The notes beneath the pieces are model-generated. The model did no database searches, was not told the origin of the DNA, and saw only the letters and a program-made list of their open reading frames with translations. A DNA stretch of 64,000 nt, from assembly GCA_024509875.1 (NCBI GenBank), contig JAMPIV010017574.1, positions 289,001-353,000 of the forward strand. Reading direction: 5' to 3'. Below, piece by piece: positions 10,765-21,610 of this stretch. Source of the stretch: Oreohelix idahoensis (taxonomy: Eukaryota; Mollusca; Gastropoda; Stylommatophora; Oreohelicidae). How positions within the stretch are numbered: position 1 is the stretch's first letter; every line of letters starts with the position of its first letter. The position numbers were made by a program, and so were the translations under genes.

Positions 10765-13029
10765 CACCACAAAGCTAGATCGGGTGTGGTACGCCAATGC
10801 TCTGCGAGTCAGTCTTGTCTAATTTGACTTAACTTCTTCGCTTCCGCTTCTAACTTGAAGCAGGAATATAAGATGGAGAAACCCAACACTGAGGGTCCCC
10901 ACTCTTCAAATTGATGTAGGTACGGGGTTCTTGTTCAAATCCTACACCGCTAGGTACAACACCAATGTTCGTCTCTGCTAACAAGATGAGTGACAGGATA
11001 CCTCTGACCCACAATCTCAGATTCAAAAGGCTTTTAATAAACCCATGCAGTCTGCTTCACTGGCAAATGGCGAAGGAGCTCTGTGGTAGAATCTGATTTC
11101 CATCCTCTGACGAATTTGTTTCTGGCGGTTCAAGAGAAATATCCCAGATTAGCCTCCCTTTTTATTACCGGTGGCGGGCGAACGGAAGACAAGCGATTCC
11201 ATTGGCTGCCCAGGTCAGCTTCTGTTTACCAAAATTTCTGTAAAACCACCGTTTTCTCCCCGATCTGTCAATCTTACAAAACTTCAATAATTTATTCTTC
11301 CGGTGTTTCCCAACCGATTCCTTCCATCCAGGTCTTGTTTAAACCGGCCAATTAGACGCTACCATTTTAACAAGCTATCATTTTTCTGCCTGCCTTGTAG
11401 CGTTTGCAATCACAGTTAAAACAGAGGAAAACACCTTCGCTCTAAGTTATTACTGCATGTAATCACTCATAACTCCCGTGTCCATGCTTCTACAACTTAA
11501 ATCCATGTATCTAATGAAAACTTATGATTCTTGTTATCTTACTGTGCTCACTGTTCCGAGGGACATACCCTATCCTTTAGCCTGAAGTCACAAATATACA
11601 TTCACGTTTGCACAAATTCCATCTAGCAATCCTGCGGCCTAATGTTCCTGTGACGGAATTTCAGCTCGTGCAGCGATTGGTCGAAACATTTGTTGACATA
11701 TTTTGATATAGGTAGGCAAAGTAAGCTCTCGTTAATTGCCATTAGATATTGGTTCAGGACTACGCTACACTGCTCCAGCTGATGTTTGGGTCTTTGCAGA
11801 TAGATAACTGGATCACACTAGTCACTGGTCAAGTTTGAAAGTTGTAGCACGTTCCAAGAATTGTCATGGAGTAACTAGCAAGCTGGTCCCGCGTCTCTAA
11901 GACCCGTCTGATGATGGTGTCTAGCGTCGGCTTCAGGCCACTTATACCCTCCCTTACTCCAGAGATAGTACCCTCAACTGGTACTAGCAAGCCAATCTTT
12001 AGGCTCACAGACTGCTGGCTCAGAGAAATAGTTTATGGCAGCTTGATGATGCCTTTTACACGTGGTCTGAGGTGTTGTTATTTTAGCAATAAGTTCCCAC
12101 TTTGACTTTATGTCTCGGATTCCTCAGATTCCGGTTTTCCTTGCTAATAATGGTAGAGTTTTCCTGGGAGATAATTCCTCAAGATGCTCAAACAAAGTCC
12201 AGCCCGATAAATGAAATCTGCAGCTATTCTTAACGCTGGCAAGGTTTGATTGTCTTCTTGCCGCGTAGGTGAATTTTCAGTCTTCTAAACTGACTATCTA
12301 AACTGACTAAAGTGTCAGGTTATATTACACTTCGCTCCCCCTGCATTACTTTGTTACAATTTAAGTAGGGTCCACTCAGGAATTTTGTTTTTCCTATGTT
12401 TCGAATACCCTTCAATCGTTTCAAAACCTGTGTGTTTTGCTGGGCTAATTCAAATTAATTGTACTAGGAAATGTCTGTGCGTTAATGCAAAGGTCATGTC
12501 TTCCAAATATGGAAGTGAGACTTCCGTATTATTCTCGTCAGTGATTACAAATAACTTCTTACTTTTATTTCAAGTAATATCTTCGTAATATTTCTATCCG
12601 GATGATATTACCTCATTCCGTCTTCCAGGTGCATGTCTGTAATATGTCCGCAGGCGGGTAATTTATCTCCCCGTCCTTGTGCAAACACCGACCTTCGTGT
12701 AACTATCTGGGCTTTTACTCTTCAGGACAGTAATTAGGGAATCCCAATCAGCATATCAGTGCTAAAAAAAAACTGGCTCGGCGTACGTCGTGCTAATCCG
12801 GCGCGTCCAAGGTTTGGTACACGAGAATTTTACCAACATGACTGTCGGTCAATATTGCATCACCTGTCTACTCTCTCAGCGGGGATGGTCAGGTAAACAG
12901 ACAAGTCGATTTATTACTGAAAGGAGTGTAAGGTGATTAGAAAATAGCTAATATCTGCTTGATAGCAGAGAAAGAAATGTGCCGACCACGGAAATTTCAC
13001 GTAATCAGTACTCACAACAAATGTAACTG
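10765..13029. other. 2.3 kb upstream of the SLCO exon, no recognisable gene
   Basis: No exon-like frame with splice sites, RNA gene or known transposon motif was found. Given the exon at 13348 lacks its upstream partners here, this is probably intron DNA of the SLCO gene. Confidence 0.45.
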
Positions 13030-13245
13030 ACTACTGTTGGAGTAGCAGCAGAAGTGGTGATGATTCTGGTAGTAGTGGTAATATTAATGGTAGTTGTTGT
13101 GGTAGTAGTGGTGGTAATATTAGTGGTGGTAATATTAGTGGTGGTAGTAGAAGTAGTAGTGGCAATGGTAGTGGAAGTGGCAGTAGCAGGATCAACGGTA
13201 GCTGTAGCAGTTATAAGAGTTGTAGTTGTTGCTGTCGTGTCTGTT
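13030..13245. repeat. (GGT/AGT)n trinucleotide-rich tract
   Basis: A purine/T-rich tract of gtggta, gtagta and ggtaat units. It produces a Val-rich frame on + and a Thr-rich frame on -, neither of which is a gene. It ends 100 bp before an SLCO exon. Confidence 0.9.
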
Positions 13246-13347
13246 GTACTAGAGTTAACTCGGGGCTTGACATCAGTAGTAGCAGTAACTGTTAAGGGGA
13301 AACAATTCACAAAATGTTTCCCAATGTTTATCTTTCCTTGTTCCCAG

Positions 13348-13512
13348 ACTTCCTGGCGACTCTGTACCGACTCCTGACCAATCCAGTGTACGTCTGCATA
13401 GTTATCTCTAGTTGCTTCTCTATCTTCGCGGTTTCCGGTAGTAGTTCATACACACCCAAGTACCTGGAGAGAATGTTTGACCTGCCAGCTCACAAAGCCA
13501 ACTACGTCATGG
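13348..13512 (+). CDS. SLCO/OATP organic anion transporter, internal exon (membrane segment after the central loop)
   Basis: Organic anion transporting polypeptides are 12-span plasma-membrane carriers of bile salts, hormones and xenobiotics. This 165-bp exon encodes FLATLYRLLTNPVYVCIVIS, a further hydrophobic stretch, then YTPKYLERMFDLPAHKANYV and MG. The family pattern RLLTNPxF...FLPKFLExQ(F/Y)...A..LLG is clear. The acceptor is a pyrimidine tract ending ttcccag before 13348; the donor is gg|gtaagac at 13513. Two leading bases complete a codon and one trailing base (phase 1) continues in the exon at 18817, where the frame rejoins exactly. The frame is intact. The subtype cannot be assigned from one exon, and upstream exons are not recognisable in the window. 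Confidence 0.88.
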
Positions 13513-13639
13513 GTAAGACTACTGAAAGAATAAAAATCATTATCATAACCCTACAGCTCCCTAAGTGTATGCCTGGCCCTCCTGGACTGTGCTGTCGCCC
13601 AAGATATGTTCCTAATTATCTCTTACCATGGAGGTTCCA

Positions 13640-14055
13640 TGATAAAGACTGAATTGTAATGCTATCAGCAGGTTTCCTCAATGGGTGTCCTATCCACCGC
13701 CAGCATCTTTCCTTATCCCTTCTTTCACTAGCACTTGTCTGGTTCTCGTCATTAATTCCACATTGCTGCTCATCTTGTCGTACCATTTCAATCCTCCTAT
13801 TCTACGCAAGTACCCATTTATAAGAGTGTAACTTCCTGGTTGTTTACTTATTCTCCACGCTTCACATCCATACAATAGGACTGACGTGGCATTTGAGCAG
13901 AAGATTATGATTTTTGTGTTGGACTTAATTTCTTGTTATCTCCATATATTTCATAATGCAATGAGAGCTCCTGTCGCTTTTTGTATTCTTATTTTTAATA
14001 TCACTGCCTGCTCCACCATCTTTGTCTGTATTGCTACCAAAATAATATGTATAAT
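13640..14055 (-). mobile_element. LINE fragment (RT C-terminal part), decayed
   Basis: Both strands align by eye with the LINE copy at 41190-41590. On - there is YGCEAWRISK, LRRIGGLKWYDKM and NVELMTRTRQVLV, and further upstream NTDKDGGAGSDIKNKNTK against SNIDKVGGTDSDIKIRIQK. Both ends stop abruptly relative to that copy and there are several frame breaks. It sits in the 5.3-kb SLCO intron, antisense to the gene. Confidence 0.8.
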
Positions 14056-15319
14056 TATACATGATTAAAAAAATGAGAGAGAAAAATGCATGGCGACTGT
14101 TGGTACGGTCAAGAACTGTTGTGCTTAGTGGCACAGAAAATCTTGTTTCTGCTCCTTCTTGCGATCACCAATGCCATTGAATGTGATCTATATTTTATTT
14201 TAATAGCAAGTATATTCCTACGAGAAATGAAGGGAAATAACTGCTGTGTGTCCGTTTTGTCTCATGTGCTGTTATTATAACAACTTAGCGTTGGCAGCAA
14301 ACATAACTGGAAATGAACAATATTCAAACATACAAACCGACTTCTAATTTCAAATGGAACTTAGATTGTTAGCCTGAAATGGGGGAAGGTTTGTATTGAA
14401 GTGAGTAATGTGTTCTATCTCATTCGCTATCTCAAAAGATGCTATTGTTTCCCCTACCTTTAAAAGAATTGTTAATGTTATCTCCCTGCTCGATATGTCC
14501 CATGTTTTAGGGCATAATCGGGAAATTATATCTTTGGTACCGCGTGTGGTTCCATGTCATTTCTAAAGGGACAAAGAAAAAACATACCATAACAGGAGGC
14601 TAAAAAGATATTGTTTATTACACTGACAACATCGTCGTTTGGAATGTATTACTACAGCAACCACCCTGCAAGAGCATGAGAAGCGCTTTGGCCTTGGTTC
14701 CTGAAATTCCTAGGTGGGGGCGGGGAGGAGATGTAACTGTACTGGTAACTTATGCTGTTTCTTAATAAACATAGACAGAAGATAAAATGTTAGTTCTATT
14801 CAACAGTTCATCAAAAATAACTTCTTAGAAAAATGGCATTGAGGACGCCTTGAGCCAGTTATAAGAGAAAGCAAACGGCTTCTTGCCGAGAATTTATTAC
14901 GTCATAATTTTCAGATTGAGAAACGGTCACTGCAGACTTTAATAACATCTGTTTATCAATTTAAAAAAAAAAAACCAGACAAACATAGAACAGACAGACA
15001 AAAAACAGACATGTGTCTATGTGGGGAAAACTCTAGGAAATGTCCTCAAGAATGTTGGCTCCTCCAGAGAAGCAGACTGGTAGCGTGGCATTCAGCAACT
15101 CCTTTGAGAAAGAAACTGGATACACTGGCTAACCAAAAAAAAAATTTTTTTTCTTTCTCTAACATTTCTATGTTTTTCTGCGTTGTTTTTAAATCTGCAA
15201 ACCGTTTTTCTCTATCAGGTCGGGATCTCTAGAAATACGCAATTGAAGTTTTTAACAACGCATACTGTATTACAACATCATTCGTACAAGAAGTATAACA
15301 GTTATGTAGGCTTGAATTT
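14056..15319. other. Intron DNA without recognisable features
   Basis: No supported gene, RNA or repeat beyond short A-tracts. Lies within the SLCO intron between 13513 and 18816. Confidence 0.45.
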
Positions 15320-16985
15320 CTTTGCAGTCGACTTTCGTCGGTGAATGGCATGTGGTACATCGCGATGAAGCATCAAACAATAATCGGCAAGCATGGTCAC
15401 ACTCCACCGTCCCTGATAACGTGACTCCATTACGGCGATATCTTGATGGAATCGTTCTCCATGTTCATCGCTGACTTCGCCAAGGTGTCAGGGAAAAAGT
15501 CAAGATGCGAATCGAGCAAATGGATTTTGAGGGACATGTTACAGCCCATAATTCTGTATGCATCTATGCACTGCTTAACAATATGCACATAGTCGACAGA
15601 TTTGTGATTTCCCAGAAAGTTACCGACGATCGATTTGAATGCCATCCATGCGCGAAGTTCACTACCATGTAACACGTTCTCGAATTGTTTGTCTGCAATA
15701 ACTTTCCTAATCTGAGGTCCTACAAAGATACCTTCCTTTATCTTTGCATCGCTAACTTCCGGAAACTTTTCTCGAAGATAAGAGAAAGCTTTGCTCGTTT
15801 TATCTAACGCTTTTACGAAATTCTTCATGAGCCCCAACTTTATATGTAACGGTGATAAAATGATGCTGTCTTTGTTAACTAATGGCTCGTGTATTACATT
15901 TTTATGCCTGAACTGCATACGATCCCTGATAGGCCACACCTTTCTTGCATAATGTTCCTGTCTGTTGCGGCTGTCCCATTCACATAGGAAGCAACAACAA
16001 AATTTAATATACCCAGTCTGCATGCCCGTGAGAATTGCAATGACCTTTAGGTCTCCACAAATCCGCCATTGGTTGTCATTGTACTTTATTTTTGCTAAAA
16101 GTATAGCCATATTGTCATAAGTTTCTTTCATATGAACAGAGTAGGCGACTGGGATTGATGAAAATAAATTTCCGTTATGCAATAACAAGGCTTTTAGACT
16201 AGTCTTGGAAGAGTCGAGGAAAAGTCGCCATTCGTTGACTATGTGCTCATGACCGAGGTGCACCATTAGACCGTTTACATCTTTGCAATAGCAAGTGTCA
16301 TCATCCATCTCAAAGTATTGAACAAGTTCTCTGTGTCTATGATGAAATTTAGATATCGGAGTATTGGGCGCTAAAAGATTCCATTCTTTGAGTCGCGAAC
16401 CGAGTAATTCCGCTTGTCCTTTGGTAAGAGCGAGATCACGTATTAGATCTGAAAGTTCTGAATGGTTAATTAAGTGAACACCATCATTCACCGGTATATA
16501 ATCCGAGTCAGAATTAGTTTCTAAAGCAGGTAAACTATCACTTTCTGATGGTTCATTCACGTCCAACGGATATTGTTCTGGTGGAACTGGGATAGGACAC
16601 GTGATTGGATCATGAGGCACTGGTTTCGAAACCGATTCAAGGTTTGGATAAACCACAGACTTTCTAGTTTTAAAAATGAAACCATGGATATTTGTCAAGC
16701 AGAAGTAACAATCAGTAGAGTGATTTGTCGATTCACGCCATATTACTGGCACTCCAAAAGGCATCGACTTATGCTTCGGCGATTTTCGTAACCAACCTGC
16801 CAATGTATTTGCACAAGTCGAACAAACTGCATTTGGCTTCCAATATTTATTTGCATCATCAACTTTCGAATCGAAATAAAGTTCATATGCTTTCTTTAGT
16901 AATGGTGTAAAGTTTTTCTGGTGAACACGATCGGTAAAATACCCACACACGTAACAGAACAGATCAGCCGAATTTCTACAACTTC
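15320..16985 (-). pseudogene. Conserved invertebrate protein of unknown function, intronless, one frameshift near its C-terminus
   Basis: A 506-residue frame (16950 to 15430) belongs to a multicopy protein family I recognise from arthropod, cnidarian and other invertebrate genomes, with no assigned function. The N-terminus has clustered Cys (CYVCGYFTDR from just upstream of the first Met, VCSTCANTL, DCYFCL), suggesting zinc binding. The core has ICGDLKVIAILTGMQTGYIK, then CCCFLCEWDSRNRQEHY, LSPLHIKLGLMKNFVKALDK and KEGIFVGPQIRKV. Near 15485 the frame breaks: DFFPDTL should continue with SDEHGERFHQDI, which is present in another frame down to about 15320 (MLADYCLMLHRDVP). One missing G explains it. 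Upstream codons (RNSADLFCYVCG) extend to about 16985 without a Met, so the true start or a first exon is missing. Its single-exon state inside an intron suggests a mobile or retrocopied origin. Confidence 0.7.
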
Positions 16986-17810
16986 TAGAAGCAATAATTC
17001 GCTCAGAATTATTTCAAAATACAGTAACTATTTGAAAAATAGCGTAACATATGTCATGCATCTTTTAGCAGTATAAAAAGTAGAATTATTTTGCATTTTA
17101 TTAATTTTTAATAAGTTATATAGTAAAAATGAAACGGAGCAAATAACGGTTTCCCAAAAATATATTTATTCACAAATATCTTAAGAACCCGATGTGATAG
17201 AGATAAACGGATTTCAAATTTGAAATCAGCGCAAGAAACTGACCTAAGAACACTTATTCTTATATAAGAAAGAAAAATGTTATTTGTCAGTGATATCAGT
17301 GAGAGAATCCTGAGGCAGTTAACTAATATGTTGAAGACCAAAATATAAACAAACAAGCAAAGAAGAAAAAAGGGAAAGAATATATTTTTCTCTTATCTCC
17401 CTTTACTTCTATTTTTCCGTTGAGTTTATTAGATTTTACATTTTCCTTGTCTCATAATGAGAAATAACTACTTTAATTTCCACACCTCATCAATGTGACA
17501 TATGCTGGATTTTTAATCATTTTTAAAGGAATACATCGTATGACTGTCAAAGTGTTTAACAACATTGTAGATCTTGGCTTTTATTGTGGCGTTTCTGCCA
17601 CCCTGAAACCTGTTGGGTTGGAGTCACGAGCACTTAAAGGATTCTTACACCTGGTCTAAAGCTAGAAAGAGACGGTGGCACACTGTGCATTCCTCTTCTT
17701 CCAATGTTTTGGAACGATGGAAGGAAGCACTGCGTAATTTTATTTTGGTATCCAATTTTGAAACACAAAAAACTGATGATGGACTTACTGTCATTTTAAT
17801 TTTTGAAGTA
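16986..17810. other. Intron DNA without recognisable gene
   Basis: AT-rich. One frame at 17613-17811 (WSKARKRRWHTVH...VLERWKEALRN) is unlike random sequence in composition but I recognise no family. It stops where the Tigger-like element begins. Confidence 0.4.
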
Positions 17811-18647
17811 CAGCAATCCCCCGGTCTTGCGCTGTTCGATTAGCGATTTTTACATATTGCGCTGTTTGTATTGTATACCGTATTTCTGTTATACGCTTAA
17901 AAATTCCATCTTAGGCTCATCGTGAGCCACTATCTTGATGAGGATCTCGTAGACTTGGAACAGCAGCGAGCACTCGGTTACTAAGAAGATGAAAACAAAC
18001 CAGAGCAGACGAAGACATTTACAACAGCAAACCATAACGAGATTGTCAAACTTCAGGATGCTTTAATTGCTAGCATAATGAAGCATGGCCCCAAAATGGA
18101 ATGTAGTTCTATGTTAACACATAACACAGAACAAGATCTTAATTGCTACAAAGTGTTTCTTGAAGAGAAAAAAGAAGATGGCAATGCAAAGCAAGCTCGA
18201 TTCCTATTTTTTAAAGTCTCTACAATATATTTTGCCTCCATTGAACATACAGCTGTGACTTCTACCTCTGGAGGTAGAACAACTTTTTCAACAGCTACAC
18301 AACCTTCTGCTAACCAGTCGTCTGGTGCGGAAGAATGCTTCGCCATGACAACTGTAGCCACACACGACCGAAGTAGCAGCGATTATAATCCTATAATATT
18401 TTTTAAAATATTTTTGTACAGTACATACATAATATTTCGTTTGTGTTAAATATGTCTGATAATTACATGTACCGGTACCTAATAAATGTTAAGTATTTAA
18501 TTATTTTTTAAATAACTTTTTACTTAATTTTGATACAGCTTTCTGAATGAATTATTTTGATCTGTATTAACTGTTATGGGAATTCAATTTTCGTTTAGCG
18601 CTCAAGTTTTCAAGAACGAATTACCAGCGCTAAGCGGAGGATTGTTG
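17811..18647 (+). mobile_element. pogo/Tigger-like DNA transposon remnant with imperfect terminal inverted repeats
   Basis: The left end reads CAGCAATCCCCCGGTCTTGC after a TA at 17809-17810. The right end, read on the opposite strand from 18647, is CAACAATCCTCCGCTTAGCG. The two ends match at CA(G/A)CAATCC(C/T)CCG and again at GCGCTG, an imperfect inverted repeat of about 30 bp typical in style for Tigger ends. Between them, + strand codons (about 17920-18230) read LDEDLVDLEQQRALGY, stop, then TANHNEIVKLQDALIASIMK, resembling the acidic and helical C-terminal tail of Tigger/jerky-type (CENP-B-like) transposases. The DDE core is absent, so this is an internally deleted, non-autonomous copy. The right TA is not preserved. 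Confidence 0.5.
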
Positions 18648-18816
18648 TCTGTCCTGTATTTTGTAGGTGGCTCCTAAGTTTCAGAATTGGCACCTAATTG
18701 TGGAGACTGTTCTCAAATTTTAGATATGGTCCCTAAATCGCATGAAATACTGTCATGTCCTGGCTATAGTGATGATGATTACGATAACGAAATCTCACTT
18801 TTACTTCCTCTTCTAG

Positions 18817-19000
18817 CTGCGAAGACGTTGTGCACCTCTGTTGTAGGAACTTTTATCGGTGGGTATCTATCCAAGCGCATGAAGATGACAGCATTGATGG
18901 GCATTAAGTTTAACATCGCTGTGATGAGTATTGCATTCCTTGCACATCTGATGGGCTTTGTGTTTCAGTGCGACCAACCAGCTGTTTACAACTGGCCCAG
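18817..19000 (+). CDS. SLCO/OATP organic anion transporter, internal exon (glycine-rich membrane segment)
   Basis: The acceptor is a strong pyrimidine tract ttttacttcctcttctag ending at 18816; the donor is CCCAG|gtgagt at 19001. With the phase-1 base left by the exon at 13348, the joined codons read ...NYVMAAKTLCTSVVGTFIGG, then YLSKRMKMTALMGIKF and a long hydrophobic stretch ending FQCDQPAVYNWP. That matches the OATP block ...LLGxITIPxxxxGxFLGGYxxKKFxL...GxxKF...CE, including the spacing between the two Gly positions. The exon is 184 bp, starts by completing a codon with two bases and ends in phase 2, matching the single leading base of the Kazal exon at 38785. The frame is intact. Confidence 0.88.
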
Positions 19001-19371
19001 GTGAGTTGATGCTGCTGTATGTGATAATGGTGTTAACGGTTATTCTTGTTTCCTTTTCTTCTGTCGCCTTGTAGGTTTGTTAAGAGGCAAGGCAGGTACC
19101 CACCACTGCAGTAGGCCTCTCGTGGGATCACGCCTGGCCTTAGATCTATTTGACCCAATCGGGCCCCGCGACCACAGAAACCCACCATTCTGGATGTCAC
19201 ATGCAGCTGTGAAAAAAAAAAGTTAGAAAACTTTTAAAAAAAAAGTTTTGTGTAAAAATATATGTCCTATGTGAAAGTTGTATTTGGAAAAAATTGACAA
19301 TGACCAAACAGAAATAATTGTCTAACCCGTCATTTAATGTGTATACATCACTCACTGGTCTCTAGTGGCAA

Positions 19372-19640
19372 GGGAGCAGGGTTCGAATCACGGTCCCGAC
19401 ACGCTCCAGCGTACCCAGCTGTAAATGGGTACCTGACTTTGAGTTAGGGAAGGAAAAGGCAGCGAGGAAGGGAACTGGTCACCCCAACTCTCGATGTTGG
19501 ACCCAGTCTCTAACACTTCACTACACTACGGCAGTATCTGCTATGGGACTACCTTGACCTACAGTTTTCATGCGTGCCCTAGCTCGCGCGGTTATTGTGC
19601 AATACCAGAAAATGGCTGCATCAAAGCATGAGAAAAATAT
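19372..19640 (+). mobile_element. tRNA-derived SINE remnant (B box and shared core)
   Basis: ggttcgaatcac at 19379-19390 is a good tRNA-type B box (GGTTCGANTCC). About 25 bp downstream comes cccagctgtaaatgggtacc, which also occurs, as cccagctgcaatgggtacc, in the SINEs at 20835 and 36603. A weak A-box-like stretch ('tagtggcaagg') precedes the B box. The 3' end is unclear; an A-rich stretch near 19640 may be the tail. Confidence 0.5.
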
Positions 19641-20244
19641 AACAGAACAAAATCCGAACCAATCCAATACGGACCACAATATCGTATCGATGTTACATCC
19701 TGCTTGCAGTACTTCTCTCTTTGGAAGATAACAAACTTAACGATGTGTAGACGGCTGTACTTTCAGTTTACTTATATCAAAAAGCGTTGAGTTGAAGACC
19801 TTTGAATATAGAAAAGTTGTGCTGTTAATAAATTTTTACTGTTGCCCTTACAGGTACTGTTAAATCGGAGGAGTAGCGAAATAACAGTTCAGAGTTTTAC
19901 AGGCAGAACCATTCAGACTACTTGTGCATCTAAACAATACAACTTTTATCTCTGTCAGACGATCTACTTCCTGCAGGTTCATAAACAAAACAGTAAAAAA
20001 ATGGAGCTAAATGTTGTTTTACCGAATGTTAATTTCACTTCAAGTAAAAGATCTTGTTCCGTACGTAAGCAGTTTATGAATAATTTTTATTTGAGTAATT
20101 TCAACAAATTCCCCAGGAGCAATTACAAATTAAAGTGCTGCAGATTTGGAAATAGCACTACATAAACGTCAAAAGTGAGGAAAACGAAGTTGTCAAGTCT
20201 GTGTACAATTAAATAAATCTGGGTTGTTGTCTGCTTATTGAGGC
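19641..20244. other. Intron DNA without recognisable features
   Basis: No supported gene or repeat. The 107-residue frame at 19842-20165 has no recognisable family features. Confidence 0.45.
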
Positions 20245-20701
20245 TTCTTCTTCTTCTTCTTGCGATCGCATCTTTGATGTTTACACCGTCAGACGAGTTC
20301 TCATGATGAATTCGACTGTTGTTTGAAGTTCCTCTTTAGCTCCATATAGCTTTGAGTTTAGTGTTGAGTCATTGGGCCAGTATATCTTTCTTAACTGGTC
20401 ATACAGAGGACAATCCTGTAGAACATGCTCAGCAGTTTGTTCGTTTAATTCACATGTGCACAGTGGTGAAGCAGACAATCGTAGCTTGTGCATGTGTTTA
20501 TTCAGTTTGTTATGCCCTGTCCTAAGGCGAAAAATAGTTATCTGTCCCTGCCGGTCGAGAGTGTGATAGTCGTCTTTGGGTTGGTTCTGTTCTCTTCTGT
20601 TAGTCTGGATAGCTCTCTTTTTCTCAAGGTATGTGACTTCATTATCTTCTTGTTCACATTCTCCTCCCTTTTTTGCAAGTTTATCTGCCTTTTCATTTCC
20701 G
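20245..20701 (-). mobile_element. LINE 3' part: RNase H C-terminal end and tail (first segment, split by SINE)
   Basis: On the - strand from 20701 the frame reads GNEKADKLAKKGG, the end of a LINE-encoded RNase H (the conserved D of the final motif). Then comes ITIFRLRTGHNKLNKHMHKL and CTCELNEQTAEHVLQDCPLY, a Cys/His cluster typical of the C-terminus of RNase H-bearing LINEs. The stop is at 20281. The 3' UTR is short and ends in gatcgcaagaagaagaagaag on -, an (AAG)n tail at 20245-20265. The other half of the RNase H is at 21040-21200, beyond a SINE. Confidence 0.85.
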
Positions 20702-20996
20702 CTAGCGTACAACACCGCTCTGGCGACCGGGTGATACAGATCAAACCCGGGCGACGGCATTTGAGGATTTTTCGTCGACCGGGATTTGGACTGGATTAAC
20801 TCACTGAAGTAGGGACTGGCGGCTCCTGAGCCGACCCAGCTGCAATGGGTACCTCCGAAATCGGAGAGTATTTGCCTGAATGGCGAGGGACACTTGTCTC
20901 TGTACAAGAAATAAAGGGATACTCACGTAAAATCAATGTCAGGTTAGACATAAATAATAACCTGAGATTTCGCCTCGAGTATTAGCGGGCGTACGG

Positions 20997-21029
<33 letters not shown>

Positions 21030-21032
21030 AAA
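20702..21032 (+). mobile_element. SINE copy 2, inserted into the LINE RNase H with 7-bp target duplication
   Basis: From accgctctggcgaccgggtg onward it matches the SINE at 36421-36805, including the conserved cccagctgcaatgggtacc core and the ...cctgagatttcgcctcgagt block, and ends in a 35-bp A-rich tail. It is 5' truncated by 11 bp, lacks the A-box core agtggtt and lacks a ~40-bp internal stretch (gagacctgac...). Flanks are ATTTCCG at 20695-20701 and 21033-21039. Removing the insert rejoins the LINE codons VPG and GNEKAD exactly. Confidence 0.9.
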
Positions 21033-21039
21033 ATTTCCG

Positions 21040-21200
21040 GGTACACCACAATGAGATGGTACCCACTGAAGTATGGTTCTCTTTTTGGCAGCTACCTAGT
21101 TTAGTTCATTTCTCAGATGCGGGAGTTTACCACCCTTGAGAGCTTGCAGGACAGACAGTGCATCTGTGAGGATGACTACCTGGTGGCAGTCAGAGTTGGT
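21040..21200 (-). mobile_element. LINE RNase H segment upstream of the SINE (second segment)
   Basis: The - strand reads VVILTDALSVLQALKGG, LPHLRNELN, stop, VAAKKRTILQWVPSHCGVPG. TDALS and WVPSH are hallmark RNase H motifs of this LINE type. It continues directly into GNEKADKL at 20701 once the SINE is removed. An in-frame TAG shows decay. The upstream boundary is not clear; similarity fades above about 21200. Confidence 0.82.
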
Positions 21201-21610
21201 GTTATAAATCATATTTGCCTTATTGAGGCAATAGAAGCGCTGGAGCCAAGCGTTCATTTTCCATACCTTGGAAAGCCTTTGATAATCATCCCAAAATTCC
21301 TTACTTTGAATCAGAGAGCTACTGAATTTACAGTTTTTCTTTCTTGTTTTAAATTTTTTTCAATACGCATATTTTTGATAATTTCAGTCACTGTGGCATC
21401 AGGGACAGAAGCTTTTCCAAATAAAAATAGATCAAATTTAAACCTAGGTCATATATTCTCCAAGATAGACTCAACAGCCTGAAAATATTAACCACAGAAT
21501 TTGATTAGGAACAAAAAAAAAAAAAAACACTTTGAAAGAATTTTTGCGGCAGAGAGAGCAAGATATATTTCTTTATAAGTATATTTTTATTTTAATACAT
21601 GTTTTGGGAA

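Noticed and set aside
13005..13377. Thr-rich (-) and Val-rich (+) proteins
   Set aside because: Translation of a trinucleotide tract; the end of the + frame merely runs into an SLCO exon in the wrong frame.
20281..20907. A 208-residue protein
   Set aside because: Its first ~70 residues come from a SINE inserted antisense into the LINE; target duplications show the chimera is an insertion product.
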